A program made the position numbers and the translations under genes. 41,786 nt of DNA, taken from the NCBI GenBank assembly GCA_900290305.1, contig OMOG01000223.1, positions 1 through 41,786 on the forward strand, given 5' to 3'. This DNA is from Candidatus Sulfopaludibacter sp. SbA4 (GTDB taxonomy: Bacteria; Acidobacteriota; Terriglobia; Bryobacterales; Bryobacteraceae). The notes below the pieces were generated by a model. The model saw only the letters and a list, made by a program, of their open reading frames with translations. It had not been told where the DNA came from and made no database searches. This document shows, one piece after another, positions 1 through 8,646 of this stretch. The first letter of the stretch is position 1; every line of letters starts with the position of its first letter.

Positions 1-746
1 TCACCAGGGAACTCCTGGTCCAGAGTGCGTAGGAACTTGAGAAACTCCTGATGGCGATGGCGCTGGTGGCACTGGCCGATCACCTTCCCTTGTACGACCT
101 CCAGGGCGGCGAATAGAGTCGTGGTTCCGTTGCGCTTGTAGTCGTGGGTCATGGTCCCACAGCGGCCCTTCTTGATCGGCAAACCGGGTTGGGTGCGATC
201 CAGCGCTTGGATTTGACTCTTCTCATCCACACACAACACCATGGCCTGCTGAGGCGGATTCAAGTACAGCCCGATCACGTCGGTCATTTTCTCGAGGAAC
301 TTCGGGTCGCGCGACAGCTTGAACGTTTTCACCCGGTGAGGCTTCAGTTGGTGGGCCTGCCAGATATTGTTGATAGTGGACTTACTGACGCCCTGGCTCT
401 TGGCCATGGTGCGGCAACTCCAATGCGTCATGCCTTCGGGCTTGGTTTGCAGGGTTGCATCCACAATGGAGGCGATCTTATCGGTGTCGTAATTCGGTTT
501 GCGTCCGCGTCCCGGAGCAATCTCCCATAGTCCGTCCAAGCGCTGTTCCAAGAAGCGCTGGCGCCACAGGATGACGGTCTTGCGGTTGACGGACAACTGC
601 TGAGCGATGGCCACGTCGGTCTGTCCGTCCGCGGCAGCCAGCACAATCCGGCAACGCAGGGCGACCTGCTGAGGGGTGCCATGGGCCGCCGCCCATTGCT
701 GGATCTGCTGCCGCTCGGAAATTGAAGGACCGCTGGACAACGCCAT
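1..746 (-). CDS. IS630-family transposase, 3' end cut by window edge
   Basis: Catalyses cut-and-paste movement of an IS630/Tc1-mariner type element. Translating the minus strand from the ATG at 746-744 gives an uninterrupted frame to base 1, about 248 residues with the C-terminus outside the window. The N-terminal half has two helix-turn-helix-like segments (a region with IAQQLSVNRKTVILWRQRF, then SCRTMAKSQGVSKSTINNIW), as expected for DNA binding at the terminal repeats. The first catalytic aspartate is in LCVDEKSQIQALDRTQP, a hallmark of the IS630 DDE domain. The second Asp and the last acidic residue are near or beyond the edge, so intactness cannot be judged. The likely element end is just upstream at about 776-804. 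No other gene lies in this stretch. Confidence 0.9.
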   Translation of the reverse strand, partial: MALSSGPSISERQQIQQWAAAHGTPQQVALRCRIVLAAADGQTDVAIAQQLSVNRKTVILWRQRFLEQRLDGLWEIAPGRGRKPNYDTDKIASIVDATLQTKPEGMTHWSCRTMAKSQGVSKSTINNIWQAHQLKPHRVKTFKLSRDPKFLEKMTDVIGLYLNPPQQAMVLCVDEKSQIQALDRTQPGLPIKKGRCGTMTHDYKRNGTTTLFAALEVVQGKVIGQCHQRHRHQEFLKFLRTLDQEFPG

Positions 747-775
747 GTTTCAGCATAACCCTGAAGGTGAGGGCC

Positions 776-804
776 TGTCCAGTTATTTGTTGGACACTAC
801 ACTA
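776..804. mobile_element. Putative terminal end of the IS630 element
   Basis: An inverted repeat TGTCCA (776-781) / TGGACA (791-796) lies 30 bp upstream of the transposase start and is followed by TA dinucleotides at 798-799 and 803-804. IS630 elements insert at TA and have short terminal repeats, so the boundary of the insertion is probably here. The matching other end lies outside the window, so the exact junction cannot be fixed. Confidence 0.45.
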
Positions 805-847
805 GCGGCAGCGTGATCGGCGCGCGCGACGCGCTGAAAAAAAGTAG

Positions 848-924
848 TGGTAGGGACGGGCAGATTCGAACTGCCGACCTGTCGCTTAGGAGGCGGCCGC
901 TCTATCCAACTGAGCTACGTCCCC
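848..924 (-). tRNA. tRNA-Arg (anticodon CCT)
   Basis: The minus strand folds into a complete cloverleaf: acceptor GGGGACG pairs with CGTCCCT (first pair G-U), the D arm contains AGCTCAGTTGGATAGAGC, the anticodon loop is CTCCTAA (anticodon CCT, reads AGG), and the T arm contains the TTCGAAT loop. The discriminator is A (851) and CCA is encoded (850-848). The anticodon stem has one C-A mismatch. The gene lies directly downstream of purD on the same strand; the purD stop codon (917-915) falls inside the tRNA acceptor/D region. Confidence 0.95.
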
Positions 925-2135
925 ACTGTCTTCCCATTGTACCGTTCCAGGCCCTTCCGTCCAATGTCCCGGCGGTAATGCATTCCGTCGAAGTGGATCT
1001 CGCGCAGGGCGCGGTATGCGCCGTCGATGGCGGCGGCAAGGTTCTCGCCCCTCGCGGTGACACCCAGCACACGCCCGCCGGAGGTTTCGAGTCCTTCAGG
1101 GCCTGAGCGCGTGCCCGCCTGGAAGACCGTGGCGCCCGTGGCCTCCGCCGCTTCGATCCCAGTGATCGGTTTGCCTGTGGGAAAGGCGCCGGGATAGCCG
1201 CCCGATGCCAGCACCACGCACACGCTCGGCGCTGGACGCCATTCCAGTTTCACGCCCCGCAATTCGCCGTGGGCTGCCGCTTGGAGCGCCGGAACGAAAT
1301 CGGAGGCCATGCGATGCATCAGCGGCTGTGTCTCGGGATCGCCCAACCGGACGTTGAACTCCAGAACTTTCGGACCGTCGGTGGTCATCATCAGGCCGGC
1401 GTACAGAAAGCCGGTGAACGCCGTGGCTTCCACGGTGGGATAGATGATGCGGTCGAGGATGGCGTGCGTCTGCGCTTCGCTAAGAATCGCCGAATCGCAA
1501 TAGGCGCCCATGCCGCCGGTGTTCGGACCCGCATCGCCGTCGAAGACCGCCTTGTGATCCTGGGTGGGCGCCAGCGGCACCACGTCGCGGCCGTCGCACA
1601 GGGCGATGAAGCTCACCTCTTCGCCGCGCAGAAACTCTTCGATCACGAGGCGGCCTTTCAGCGTGGCCAGTGCAGCCTCGAACTCGTCCCGGTCCTGGGC
1701 GATGACTACTCCTTTTCCCGCTGCGAGGCCATCGGCTTTCAGCACGACTGGAAGGCCGAAACGGTCGAGGGCCCTTCGCGCTTCGCCCGCGTTTTCCACG
1801 GTGACAAACTCCGCCGTTGGAATTTGCCTTTGCGTCAGAAAGTTCTTTGCGAAAATCTTGCTCCCCTCGAGTTGGGCGGCCTCGCGATTCGGACCGACGA
1901 TTGCCAGGCCCCGTGCCCGGAACGAGTCGACTATGCCGTCGACTAAGGGAGCCTCCGGTCCGACGACGGTGAGATCCGCTTCCAGATTCTGTGCGCGATC
2001 GGCCGGCAAACAGGTGCCGACGCGCGCGATGCCCGGATTTCCGGGGGCCGCAAGTATTTGCACTTTAGGCGATTGTGCGAGCTTCCATGCAAGCGCATGT
2101 TCCCGTCCGCCACCGCCAATGATCAAGATCCGCAT
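915..2135 (-). CDS. purD: Phosphoribosylamine-glycine ligase
   Basis: Second step of purine biosynthesis: ATP-dependent joining of glycine to 5-phosphoribosylamine, giving GAR, in the cytoplasm. The 406 residues start with the typical [19 protein letters not shown] and contain [12 protein letters not shown], the ATP-grasp segments [12 protein letters not shown] and GGMGAY, and the metal-binding [12 protein letters not shown]. It ends in [15 protein letters not shown], a normal family C-terminus, so the slightly short length (family about 420-430) is not truncation. The ATG at 2135 is 8-17 bp from the divergent mnmG start. Its stop codon lies 10 nt inside the 5' end of the downstream tRNA-Arg. 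Confidence 0.97.
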   Translation of the reverse strand: MRILIIGGGGREHALAWKLAQSPKVQILAAPGNPGIARVGTCLPADRAQNLEADLTVVGPEAPLVDGIVDSFRARGLAIVGPNREAAQLEGSKIFAKNFLTQRQIPTAEFVTVENAGEARRALDRFGLPVVLKADGLAAGKGVVIAQDRDEFEAALATLKGRLVIEEFLRGEEVSFIALCDGRDVVPLAPTQDHKAVFDGDAGPNTGGMGAYCDSAILSEAQTHAILDRIIYPTVEATAFTGFLYAGLMMTTDGPKVLEFNVRLGDPETQPLMHRMASDFVPALQAAAHGELRGVKLEWRPAPSVCVVLASGGYPGAFPTGKPITGIEAAEATGATVFQAGTRSGPEGLETSGGRVLGVTARGENLAAAIDGAYRALREIHFDGMHYRRDIGRKGLERYNGKTVGT

Positions 2136-2137
2136 CC

Positions 2138-2152
2138 CCTACAATGGTATCA
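2138..2152. promoter_or_regulatory. Compact divergent promoter between purD and mnmG
   Basis: The two start codons face away from each other with almost no spacer. On the plus strand TACAAT (2140-2145) ends 7 bp before the ATG at 2153, the right distance for a leaderless mnmG transcript. On the minus strand TACCAT lies 8 bp before the purD ATG. Neither has a good -35 hexamer or a usable Shine-Dalgarno. Leaderless transcription in both directions is inference from this spacing. Confidence 0.35.
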
Positions 2153-3952
2153 ATGCCCGAAAGCTACGACGTCGTTGTTATCGGCGCCGGTCACGCCGGG
2201 TGCGAAGCCGCCCGAGCCAGCGCGCGTATGGGTCTGCGGACCGCCATGGTGACCATGAACCTGGACCTGATCGCGCAGATGTCTTGCAACCCTGCGATTG
2301 GTGGAATCGCCAAGGGGCACCTAGTGCGCGAGATCGACGCGCTGGGCGGGGTCATGGGCGAGGTGGCCGATGCGGTGGGCATTCAGTTCCGCCTGTTGAA
2401 TACGAGCCGCGGTCCGGCCGTTTGGTCTCCGCGCGCGCAGATGGACAAGCGCGTCTACCGAGTCCGGATGCGTGAGGTTCTGGAAAAAGAGCCTAATCTT
2501 CGGATCAAGCAGGCCGAGGTGGCTTCTCTGCGCATTGAGGACGGGCGGGTCACGGGTGTACTGCTTCGCGATGGGCGGACGATCGGGGCCGGGGCAGTGG
2601 TGGTCACCACGGGGACGTTCCTGAACGGCCTCGCCCATGTGGGCGAGATGAAATATAGTTGCGGCCGGAATGGAGAGGCGCCGTCGCAGCTTTTAGGGGA
2701 CCAACTGCGGACGCTGGGCCTGAAGTGGACACGCCTCAAGACCGGCACCCCACCGCGGCTGGACGGCCGCACCATCGACTGGAGTCAGTTCGAGCCTCAA
2801 CCAGGCGATGCGGAGCCGACGCCGTTTTCGTTCCTGACCGGCAAGATCGACCGCCCACAGATTGAGTGCCACATTGGGTACACCACGGAAGAAACCCGGC
2901 GGGTTCTGCAGGATGCGATTCCTCGGTCGCCACTCTATAGCGGCCAGATCGAGGGGGTCGGACCTCGCTATTGCCCGTCCATCGAAGACAAGATCGTCAA
3001 GTTCCCGGATAAGCCGCGCCACCAGATTTTTCTCGAACCGGAGGGCCTCGACACCAACGAGGTGTACGTCAACGGCATGTCGACGAGTATGCCGATTGAC
3101 GTGCAGGCCGCGATGCTGGCCTCCATCCCAGGGTTGGAGGGTGCGGAAATGATCCGCCCGGGTTACGCCATAGAATATGATGCGATCGATCCCCGGGAGC
3201 TGGATCACACGCTCGAGGTGAAGTCGATTCCGGGGCTGTACTTGGCCGGGCAGATCAACGGCACTTCGGGTTACGAAGAAGCCGGCTGTCAAGGGTTGGT
3301 GGCGGGGATGAACGCGGCCTGCCGCCTGGAAGGGAAGCCGCCGGTGGTGGTCGGCCGGACCGAGGGCTATACCGGGATCTTGATTGATGACTTGATCACT
3401 AAGGGCGCTGACGAGCCGTACCGCATGTTCACGTCGCGTGCGGAGTTTCGGCTGCACTTGCGAATCGATAACGCGGATGCGCGGCTGACGCCTGTGGGCC
3501 GGCGCACCGGGCTGGTTACAGATGAGCGGTGGGAGGTGTTCACTCGGAAGCAGCGCCAGAAGGAGCGGCTCACCGAGGCACTCGTACGCCATCGAAATGG
3601 GCAGTGGCTGAAGCGGCCCGAGGCGTCGGTTGGGGAGCTTTCGGAGTGGGTGCGAGAGGTCTTGGGTGAGGAGCCGGCCGCGGGAGTCCTGACGACGGTC
3701 GAGACGGAGACGAAGTACAGCGGGTATATCTTGCAGCAGGAACGGCAGATGGAACGGCTGAAGGACGCAGAGCGGCGGCCGATTCCGGCGGAGTTCGGAT
3801 TCCGCGGGATTCCCGGGCTGTCGCGCGAGGTGCGGGATAAGCTGGAGCGGGTGCGTCCGGCAACGCTGGGCCAGGCAGCGCGGATTCCTGGGGTGACGCC
3901 CGCAGCCATTGCGGTGCTGGACGTGTATCTGAGTTTGGGCCGTGTTTGCTGA
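2153..3952 (+). CDS. mnmG: tRNA uridine-5-carboxymethylaminomethyl modification enzyme MnmG (GidA)
   Basis: FAD-dependent partner of MnmE; installs the cmnm5/tm5 group on U34 of certain tRNAs. The product is 599 residues (an in-frame ATG at 2144 would add three). It opens with [17 protein letters not shown], the FAD-binding Rossmann motif, followed by the invariant [19 protein letters not shown] and, later, [13 protein letters not shown] and [20 protein letters not shown]. The C-terminal helical domain that contacts MnmE is present. rsmG starts inside the last codons of this gene, so the two are translationally coupled. mnmE itself is not in the window. I prefer the 2153 start because a TACAAT box sits just upstream and the family usually begins a few residues before the YDV motif. 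Confidence 0.97.
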   Translation: MPESYDVVVIGAGHAGCEAARASARMGLRTAMVTMNLDLIAQMSCNPAIGGIAKGHLVREIDALGGVMGEVADAVGIQFRLLNTSRGPAVWSPRAQMDKRVYRVRMREVLEKEPNLRIKQAEVASLRIEDGRVTGVLLRDGRTIGAGAVVVTTGTFLNGLAHVGEMKYSCGRNGEAPSQLLGDQLRTLGLKWTRLKTGTPPRLDGRTIDWSQFEPQPGDAEPTPFSFLTGKIDRPQIECHIGYTTEETRRVLQDAIPRSPLYSGQIEGVGPRYCPSIEDKIVKFPDKPRHQIFLEPEGLDTNEVYVNGMSTSMPIDVQAAMLASIPGLEGAEMIRPGYAIEYDAIDPRELDHTLEVKSIPGLYLAGQINGTSGYEEAGCQGLVAGMNAACRLEGKPPVVVGRTEGYTGILIDDLITKGADEPYRMFTSRAEFRLHLRIDNADARLTPVGRRTGLVTDERWEVFTRKQRQKERLTEALVRHRNGQWLKRPEASVGELSEWVREVLGEEPAAGVLTTVETETKYSGYILQQERQMERLKDAERRPIPAEFGFRGIPGLSREVRDKLERVRPATLGQAARIPGVTPAAIAVLDVYLSLGRVC

Positions 3953-4547
3953 GCTTTTGCGGGAGCGTTTGGCCGGAATTGCGGAATTGTCTGCGGAGCA
4001 GGTCGCGGCTCTGCAGGCACACTACCTTCTGCTGGAACGGTGGAATCGGTCGCTGAATCTGACGTCGATTGATCGTTTGGAACAGGTGGTCGAGCGGCAC
4101 TACTGCGAATCGTTATTCGCAGGGCGAGTCTTCGAACAGTTTCCTGAACGAATTGCCGATATAGGTTCAGGTGCAGGTTTCCCTGGTTTGCCATTGGCCA
4201 TCCTGCGGCCGGATTGTTCCGTGACCTTAATTGAGTCGCACCAGCGGAAGGCGGTGTTTTTAAAGGAGGCCACTCGGAAGGTGGCGAATGTCCGTGTGCT
4301 CGCCAGGCGGGCGGAAGAGGTCAGGGAGAGTTTTGACTGGGCGGTGTCCCGGGCCGTGAGTTATGAGGATTTGGCCGTGTGCCTGCCGCTTTTGTCACCG
4401 AAAGTTGCTCTATTGACGGGCGTGGAGGCACCAGGGGACGGCCTGGGGTATGAATGGCAGGCTGCGATTGCGCTGCCGTGGGGGACGCAGCGCTTTCTGA
4501 GAGTCGGAGACCGTGTTTCACGTGGAACAGAGCCGTCGGGCAAGTGA
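3942..4547 (+). CDS. rsmG: 16S rRNA (guanine527-N7)-methyltransferase
   Basis: SAM-dependent methylation of G527 in 16S rRNA. The 201 residues include [10 protein letters not shown] near the N-terminus, the SAM-binding loop [17 protein letters not shown] and [14 protein letters not shown], all typical of RsmG/GidB. The GTG start at 3942 overlaps the mnmG stop by 11 nt. The length is at the short end of the family (about 200-240). A parS palindrome at 4514-4529 is embedded in the last codons, so the C-terminal residues FHVEQ-like region is under DNA-binding as well as coding constraint; in this frame it reads [11 protein letters not shown]. Confidence 0.95.
   Translation: MFAELLRERLAGIAELSAEQVAALQAHYLLLERWNRSLNLTSIDRLEQVVERHYCESLFAGRVFEQFPERIADIGSGAGFPGLPLAILRPDCSVTLIESHQRKAVFLKEATRKVANVRVLARRAEEVRESFDWAVSRAVSYEDLAVCLPLLSPKVALLTGVEAPGDGLGYEWQAAIALPWGTQRFLRVGDRVSRGTEPSGK
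4514..4529. promoter_or_regulatory. parS centromere site 1 (inside rsmG)
   Basis: TGTTTCACGTGGAACA matches the ParB-binding consensus TGTTTCACGTGAAACA at 15 of 16 positions. It lies within the 3' end of rsmG, upstream of parA-parB. ParB loads here and spreads as a CTP-dependent clamp. Confidence 0.9.
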
Positions 4548-4550
4548 GGG

Positions 4551-4566
4551 CGTTTCACGTGAAACA
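4551..4566. promoter_or_regulatory. parS centromere site 2 (rsmG-parA spacer)
   Basis: CGTTTCACGTGAAACA contains the perfect 14-bp palindrome GTTTCACGTGAAAC and differs from the 16-bp consensus only at the first base. Its start is 37 bp from the start of site 1, and it occupies most of the short gap before parA. Confidence 0.92.
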
Positions 4567-4591
4567 CCTACATCCGTGTTAGTATGGCCGC

Positions 4592-5383
4592 TTGAGCACA
4601 GTCTTTGCAATCGCTAATCAGAAGGGTGGGGTCGGAAAAACCACGACCGCCATCAATCTGGCCGCTTCCCTGGCCGCCAACGACTTTCGGGTGCTAGTGA
4701 TTGATTCTGACCCGCAGGGCAACGCCACCACCGGCCTTGGAATCGCCAAAGACCCTGCCCGGCCCAGCCTTTACCACGTGATACTGGACAATCTGCCGGC
4801 GAAAGATGCGATCGTGGCGACGGAATTCGAGGGCCTACACCTGATCTCGGCCGACAAGAATCTGGTGGGGGCCAACCTGGAAATGGTCGACATGCCTCGC
4901 CGGGAGTTCCGGCTTAGAGAGCGCATTGCCGAGATTCGACAAGAGTACCGATTCATCCTCATCGATTGCCCCCCGGCGCTTGACCTTCTCACGCTCAATG
5001 CCCTGATTGCCGCAGATGCGATATTGGTACCGATTCAATGCGAGTTCTTCGCCCTCGAGGGAATCTCCGAATTGATGGACACCATAGACCGGATCCGGGA
5101 CTCCTTCAAGCATCCTCTCCAGATTGAGGGTATCCTCCTCACGATGTTTGACGACCGGACCAACCTCACTCGCCAGGTTGCGGCAGACCTGAAGGAGTTC
5201 TTCCGCGACGAGGTCTTCCATACCGTGATCCCGCGCAGCGTCCGGTTGGCCGAGGCGCCCAGTTTCGGCAAGCCGATTCTGACGTACGACCCTCGCTCGC
5301 GGGGCGCCGAGGCCTACATTAAGCTGGCCAAAGAGGTCCTGGACCATGAACAAAGCCGACAATCCGCGCAAGGCTCTCGGTAG
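4592..5383 (+). CDS. parA: Chromosome-partitioning ATPase ParA (Soj)
   Basis: Deviant-Walker ATPase that dimerises on nucleoid DNA and moves ParB-parS complexes; it also influences replication initiation in several bacteria. The 263 residues have the deviant Walker A NQKGGVGKTTTAINLAA (about 9-25), the A' motif VIDSDPQGNATTG and Walker B FILIDCPPALDLLT. The start is TTG at 4592: an in-frame stop at 4580-4582 excludes anything longer and the nearby ATG at 4584 is out of frame. The small size without an N-terminal HTH is typical of chromosomal Soj. parB begins inside its last codons. Confidence 0.96.
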   Translation: MSTVFAIANQKGGVGKTTTAINLAASLAANDFRVLVIDSDPQGNATTGLGIAKDPARPSLYHVILDNLPAKDAIVATEFEGLHLISADKNLVGANLEMVDMPRREFRLRERIAEIRQEYRFILIDCPPALDLLTLNALIAADAILVPIQCEFFALEGISELMDTIDRIRDSFKHPLQIEGILLTMFDDRTNLTRQVAADLKEFFRDEVFHTVIPRSVRLAEAPSFGKPILTYDPRSRGAEAYIKLAKEVLDHEQSRQSAQGSR

Positions 5384-6230
5384 GGGGATGAATACGCTCC
5401 TGGGTAACCGGACCCAGGCGCCTCCGCAGGAGCCCGAGAGCGTAGAGGCCGACCTGGCGATCCCGATTGACGCCATCGACCCGAACCCCCTACAGCCGCG
5501 CCGCGTATTCCAGTCCGACCGCCTCTCGGAGTTGGCCCAGTCGATCCGGACCAACGGCATCATCCAGCCGCTCGTGGTTCGACGGATGGGCAACCGCTAC
5601 CAACTGGTCGCCGGTGAGCGGCGCTGGCGGGCTGCCAAGCTTGCGGAACTGGCCCAGGTTCCGGCGGTGGTACGCGATATTCCGGATGACCATCTGCTCG
5701 AGATCACGCTCATCGAGAACATTCAGCGGGAGGACCTGAATCCGATCGAGACCGCGGCGGCCCTGGCCCGGATGGGCGCCGAACTGAAACTGAGCCCCGA
5801 CGAGATAGGCCGTCGGACCGGGAAAGATCGCACCACCATTATCAACTTCACGCGCCTGCTTCAGCTTCCTTCCGACCTGCAACAACTGATCGCCGACCGG
5901 AGGCTTTCCGCCGGCCACGGGCGCTGCCTGCTCTCCCTGCCGTCGGTCGAACACCAGAGGGAGGTTGCGGAGAAGGCCGTTACCAACGCGTGGTCGGTGC
6001 GGCAGACGGAGAGGGTTACGCAGAGGATGATGGAGGGCCGCACACCCAAGCGCGTGGACGAGGTGGAGACCGACCCCAACGTGAAGGCCGCCATCCAGGA
6101 GATGCAGCGGGTTCTGGGGACGCGGGTTCGGATCATCGAGGGTGCGAAGAAGAAAGGAAAGATTGAAATCGAATTCTATTCGCAGGAGGACCTGGATCGG
6201 ATCTACGGGGTGATCGTGGGCGAACCCTAG
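5346..6230 (+). CDS. parB: Chromosome-partitioning protein ParB (Spo0J), CTPase
   Basis: Binds parS and slides on DNA as a CTP-gated clamp, recruiting ParA and SMC. The 294 residues begin with the typical KALGRGMNTLL ParA-contact peptide, which fixes the ATG at 5346 and so a 38-nt overlap with parA. The CTP-binding/arginine box VAGERRWRAAKLAEL, ENIQREDLNPIETA and a helix-turn-helix around TGKDRTTIINFTRLLQL follow. The C-terminal dimerisation segment ends GKIEIEFYSQEDLDRIYG. It is convergent with the MerR gene, whose stop codon is only 1 bp away, so the two transcripts probably overlap at their 3' ends. Confidence 0.97.
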   Translation: MNKADNPRKALGRGMNTLLGNRTQAPPQEPESVEADLAIPIDAIDPNPLQPRRVFQSDRLSELAQSIRTNGIIQPLVVRRMGNRYQLVAGERRWRAAKLAELAQVPAVVRDIPDDHLLEITLIENIQREDLNPIETAAALARMGAELKLSPDEIGRRTGKDRTTIINFTRLLQLPSDLQQLIADRRLSAGHGRCLLSLPSVEHQREVAEKAVTNAWSVRQTERVTQRMMEGRTPKRVDEVETDPNVKAAIQEMQRVLGTRVRIIEGAKKKGKIEIEFYSQEDLDRIYGVIVGEP

Positions 6231-6231
6231 G

Positions 6232-6648
6232 CTACTTCAGCATTTCCAGGATTTCGGAGAGTTCCCGGCGGATCTCGGGTAACGGATCCTCGGAGAAAAG
6301 CTCCTGCTGGAGCCGTCTGGGCGCCTTGGGCTTTGGCGACTTCGAATCGGCCTGCAAGGTCTGACGGGCGCCCTCGATGGTGAACCGTTTCTCCTTGAGG
6401 AGGTGCTTGATCCGCAGCAACAGCTCGACGTCCTTGCGGCGATAGAGGCGATGGCCCGTTCCGGACTTCTTGGGCGAGAGACCCGGGAATTCGGTCTCCC
6501 AATACCGCAACACGTAGGGCTCAACCCCCAGCAACTCGCTCACTTCGCCGATCTTGAAGTAGAGCTTATCAGGGATTTCGGGAGTCCCAGGCTGGAGTGC
6601 TACGTCCATCATTGTTGGTTGCCCTTGCAGGGCGGCGGCACTCATCAT
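6232..6648 (-). CDS. MerR-family transcriptional regulator
   Basis: A 138-residue DNA-binding regulator. The MerR winged helix-turn-helix spans about residues 28-100 with FKIGEVSELLGVEPYVLRYW, then GHRLYRRKDVELL, and a short coiled coil at the C-terminus. There are no cysteines arranged for metal binding, so it looks like the small MerR/HTH_17-type regulator common next to housekeeping genes in this phylum, with an unknown effector. The start may be the ATG at 6648 or an internal one about 12 codons later that has a better-spaced AAGGG. It is the last gene of the minus-strand group after the TIM-barrel protein (6-bp gap), so co-transcription is likely. Confidence 0.9.
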   Translation of the reverse strand: MMSAAALQGQPTMMDVALQPGTPEIPDKLYFKIGEVSELLGVEPYVLRYWETEFPGLSPKKSGTGHRLYRRKDVELLLRIKHLLKEKRFTIEGARQTLQADSKSPKPKAPRRLQQELFSEDPLPEIRRELSEILEMLK

Positions 6649-6654
6649 CCTAGC

Positions 6655-8646
6655 TCAGTCGGCAGTGATTGTCACCACGTGCTGGCCGGGCGGAAGGACG
6701 ATGGTGGTCGGTCCAGCACGCTCGAACGGCGCCTCCTTCCCATCGATTCGCAGAACATGTGCGGCACGGTCCAGTACGGCGATTGCCCGGGCGCTGCTCT
6801 GATACGTGAATTCGATCGCCGATGGCGGTACGGATCGGGCCGACTTCAAGTCACCGTTCAAACGGAGCAAGCGAAGCCCGGCCGCTGCGCCGGCAGCCTC
6901 GATGCTATGTGTGCCAGCCGGCAGCCACACGGTCTCGTCGTCAGCAGCCGGCCACGGGACGCCATCCACCGAAGCTGGTCCCTTCCACGGCACTCCGACA
7001 CCGATGAGCGAATCCACTGTGGTCTTGGATGCGGTTCGCTCGATGCCTGTCGCAGCGGCGGCTGCCGAGGGAAGGAGGTTCATGTCCGGAGGGAGAAGCG
7101 AGTTCTCGAAGTACAGTGCGACGCGCTGGAAGTTGGCGGTGGCATTGTGAACCAACTGCAAAAGTTCGGTCCCAGTCTGTTGCTTGGTGGGGTAAACATT
7201 TTGGTACCGATTGACGATATTTAAGTCGATAGCCAGCTTCTCGTGCCTCTGTGTGAGAGCGCGATAGCGCTCCGAGATGACGTGGTAGCGTTGCGGACCG
7301 AGATGCCAGACCGTTGCGGGATCCTCGATCAGCAGGGTGATCGCGTGTTTTTCGAGCATAGGCAGCACGCGGGCGGCATCCGCCCCGATGGCATCCCGCA
7401 TTCCCGGGTCGAAGCGGTCGTCGACGTGCGTCAGCACCATGTCGAGGTAGGGCTTCTGTTTGCGGAGCGCCTCTAACTCGCCGACCCACTCTTCCTGCAT
7501 CTTGCCGGCCAGGTCGCTGCGGAAGTCGAGAAACTCGTGGCGGGATTGCTCGTCCGTACGGCCATTGAATAGTTCGATCGGATCGAACCGGCCGCCCCGG
7601 CGAAACTTTGCGCGCACATCGTCGTTCATGGGGGTGAACCGCGACGGATTGGCGATGCCTTGCAACGACTCGAAATATAACTCCGCGAGGTTGATGCCGT
7701 CCCAGTCGAACCTGCCCGCCAGCTTGGCGACACCCACGGACACGGCATGAAAGCAGTCGCGGTTGGTGAGATTCATGAGCTTCCGCCAGTCGAGTTGGGC
7801 GTCCTGCAGCAGGGCGGTTTTTTCCCGCCATGCCGGATGGTCGTTCCAAAACTTCTCGCTGACGTGCGGCAGATCGAGCCAGGCGTATACTAGGATGCCT
7901 TCCCGATGGCAGGCCTCGATCAACGTTTTCAGGTAGCGATCCTGCTCGGGGTCGGATTCGTAGAAGTGCCAGGCGGCAACGTGCAGGGCCGAGATGCCCG
8001 CTTTGCGCCAGCGGGCGGCGAAGTAGTCCAGGTCGACGCGCGAGCGGTAGGAGGAATCGAAGAAGGCCCAGAGCCGCGAGGAGCGGAACGGCGGGGTCAG
8101 TCCAAGGTCGCAAAGGGCATCCAGGAGATAGGGGAATCGCTCGTAGCCGCGCTCGCCGGGAGGCGCCGCGATCCACAAGACGGCGCCAGTGCCGCGATGC
8201 AGGCCCGCGACCAAGGGGGCCCCTGTCCATCGCTCGCGGGCGAAGACCTGAGCAAGGGCCGGGACTTCAAAGACCGGGAGATCGAGACCCTTCTCCCAAA
8301 CGATCGAGACATCGGGCCCGTGGATGTCGGTCAGGCTGTTCACGGACACCTTGCGGGCGGGATCTTTGGCGGGACGAAACCCCAAACTCTCGGCGAGCGG
8401 CGATTCCCCTTCCAGGATCAGGATGGCGCCGTTTTGAACGCGTTCGATCCATATGGCGAGTGCCACCTCGGCGGTGCCGGCGTGTACCACGATGATCTGT
8501 GCCTTGTCCGGGGGCTGGCGCTCGAGACCGATCGCGGAAAGGATGTCGGGCCAGGCGCCCGCGTCATTGCCCAGCACCGTGTAATACGGGAGATCGGCGG
8601 CGGGGAGTGCCGCGGCTAGCAGGAGCAGGCTAACGAGTGAACGCAT
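6655..8646 (-). CDS. Secreted TIM-barrel-like protein, putative glycoside hydrolase-like
   Basis: 663 residues from the ATG at 8646, chosen because it begins with a clean signal peptide (MRSLVSLLLLAAALPAAD); the frame is open 45 codons further upstream but that part overlaps the preceding gene. The middle contains SALHVAAWHFYESDPEQDR, ILVYAWLDLPHVSEKFW and DWDGINLAELYFE, which read like successive strands of a sugar-active (beta/alpha)8 barrel such as the GHL/PgaB C-terminal type. A C-terminal segment (about 560-663) looks like a beta-rich accessory domain. The start overlaps the end of the upstream M48-TPR gene by 17 nt, so the two are translationally coupled and probably act together in the envelope. 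Catalytic residues and substrate cannot be named. Confidence 0.6.
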   Translation of the reverse strand: MRSLVSLLLLAAALPAADLPYYTVLGNDAGAWPDILSAIGLERQPPDKAQIIVVHAGTAEVALAIWIERVQNGAILILEGESPLAESLGFRPAKDPARKVSVNSLTDIHGPDVSIVWEKGLDLPVFEVPALAQVFARERWTGAPLVAGLHRGTGAVLWIAAPPGERGYERFPYLLDALCDLGLTPPFRSSRLWAFFDSSYRSRVDLDYFAARWRKAGISALHVAAWHFYESDPEQDRYLKTLIEACHREGILVYAWLDLPHVSEKFWNDHPAWREKTALLQDAQLDWRKLMNLTNRDCFHAVSVGVAKLAGRFDWDGINLAELYFESLQGIANPSRFTPMNDDVRAKFRRGGRFDPIELFNGRTDEQSRHEFLDFRSDLAGKMQEEWVGELEALRKQKPYLDMVLTHVDDRFDPGMRDAIGADAARVLPMLEKHAITLLIEDPATVWHLGPQRYHVISERYRALTQRHEKLAIDLNIVNRYQNVYPTKQQTGTELLQLVHNATANFQRVALYFENSLLPPDMNLLPSAAAAATGIERTASKTTVDSLIGVGVPWKGPASVDGVPWPAADDETVWLPAGTHSIEAAGAAAGLRLLRLNGDLKSARSVPPSAIEFTYQSSARAIAVLDRAAHVLRIDGKEAPFERAGPTTIVLPPGQHVVTITAD

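Noticed and set aside
848-924. tRNA-Arg as attachment site of an integrated element
   Set aside because: No integrase, no duplicated tRNA 3' end, and the neighbouring IS630 element targets TA rather than tRNA genes.
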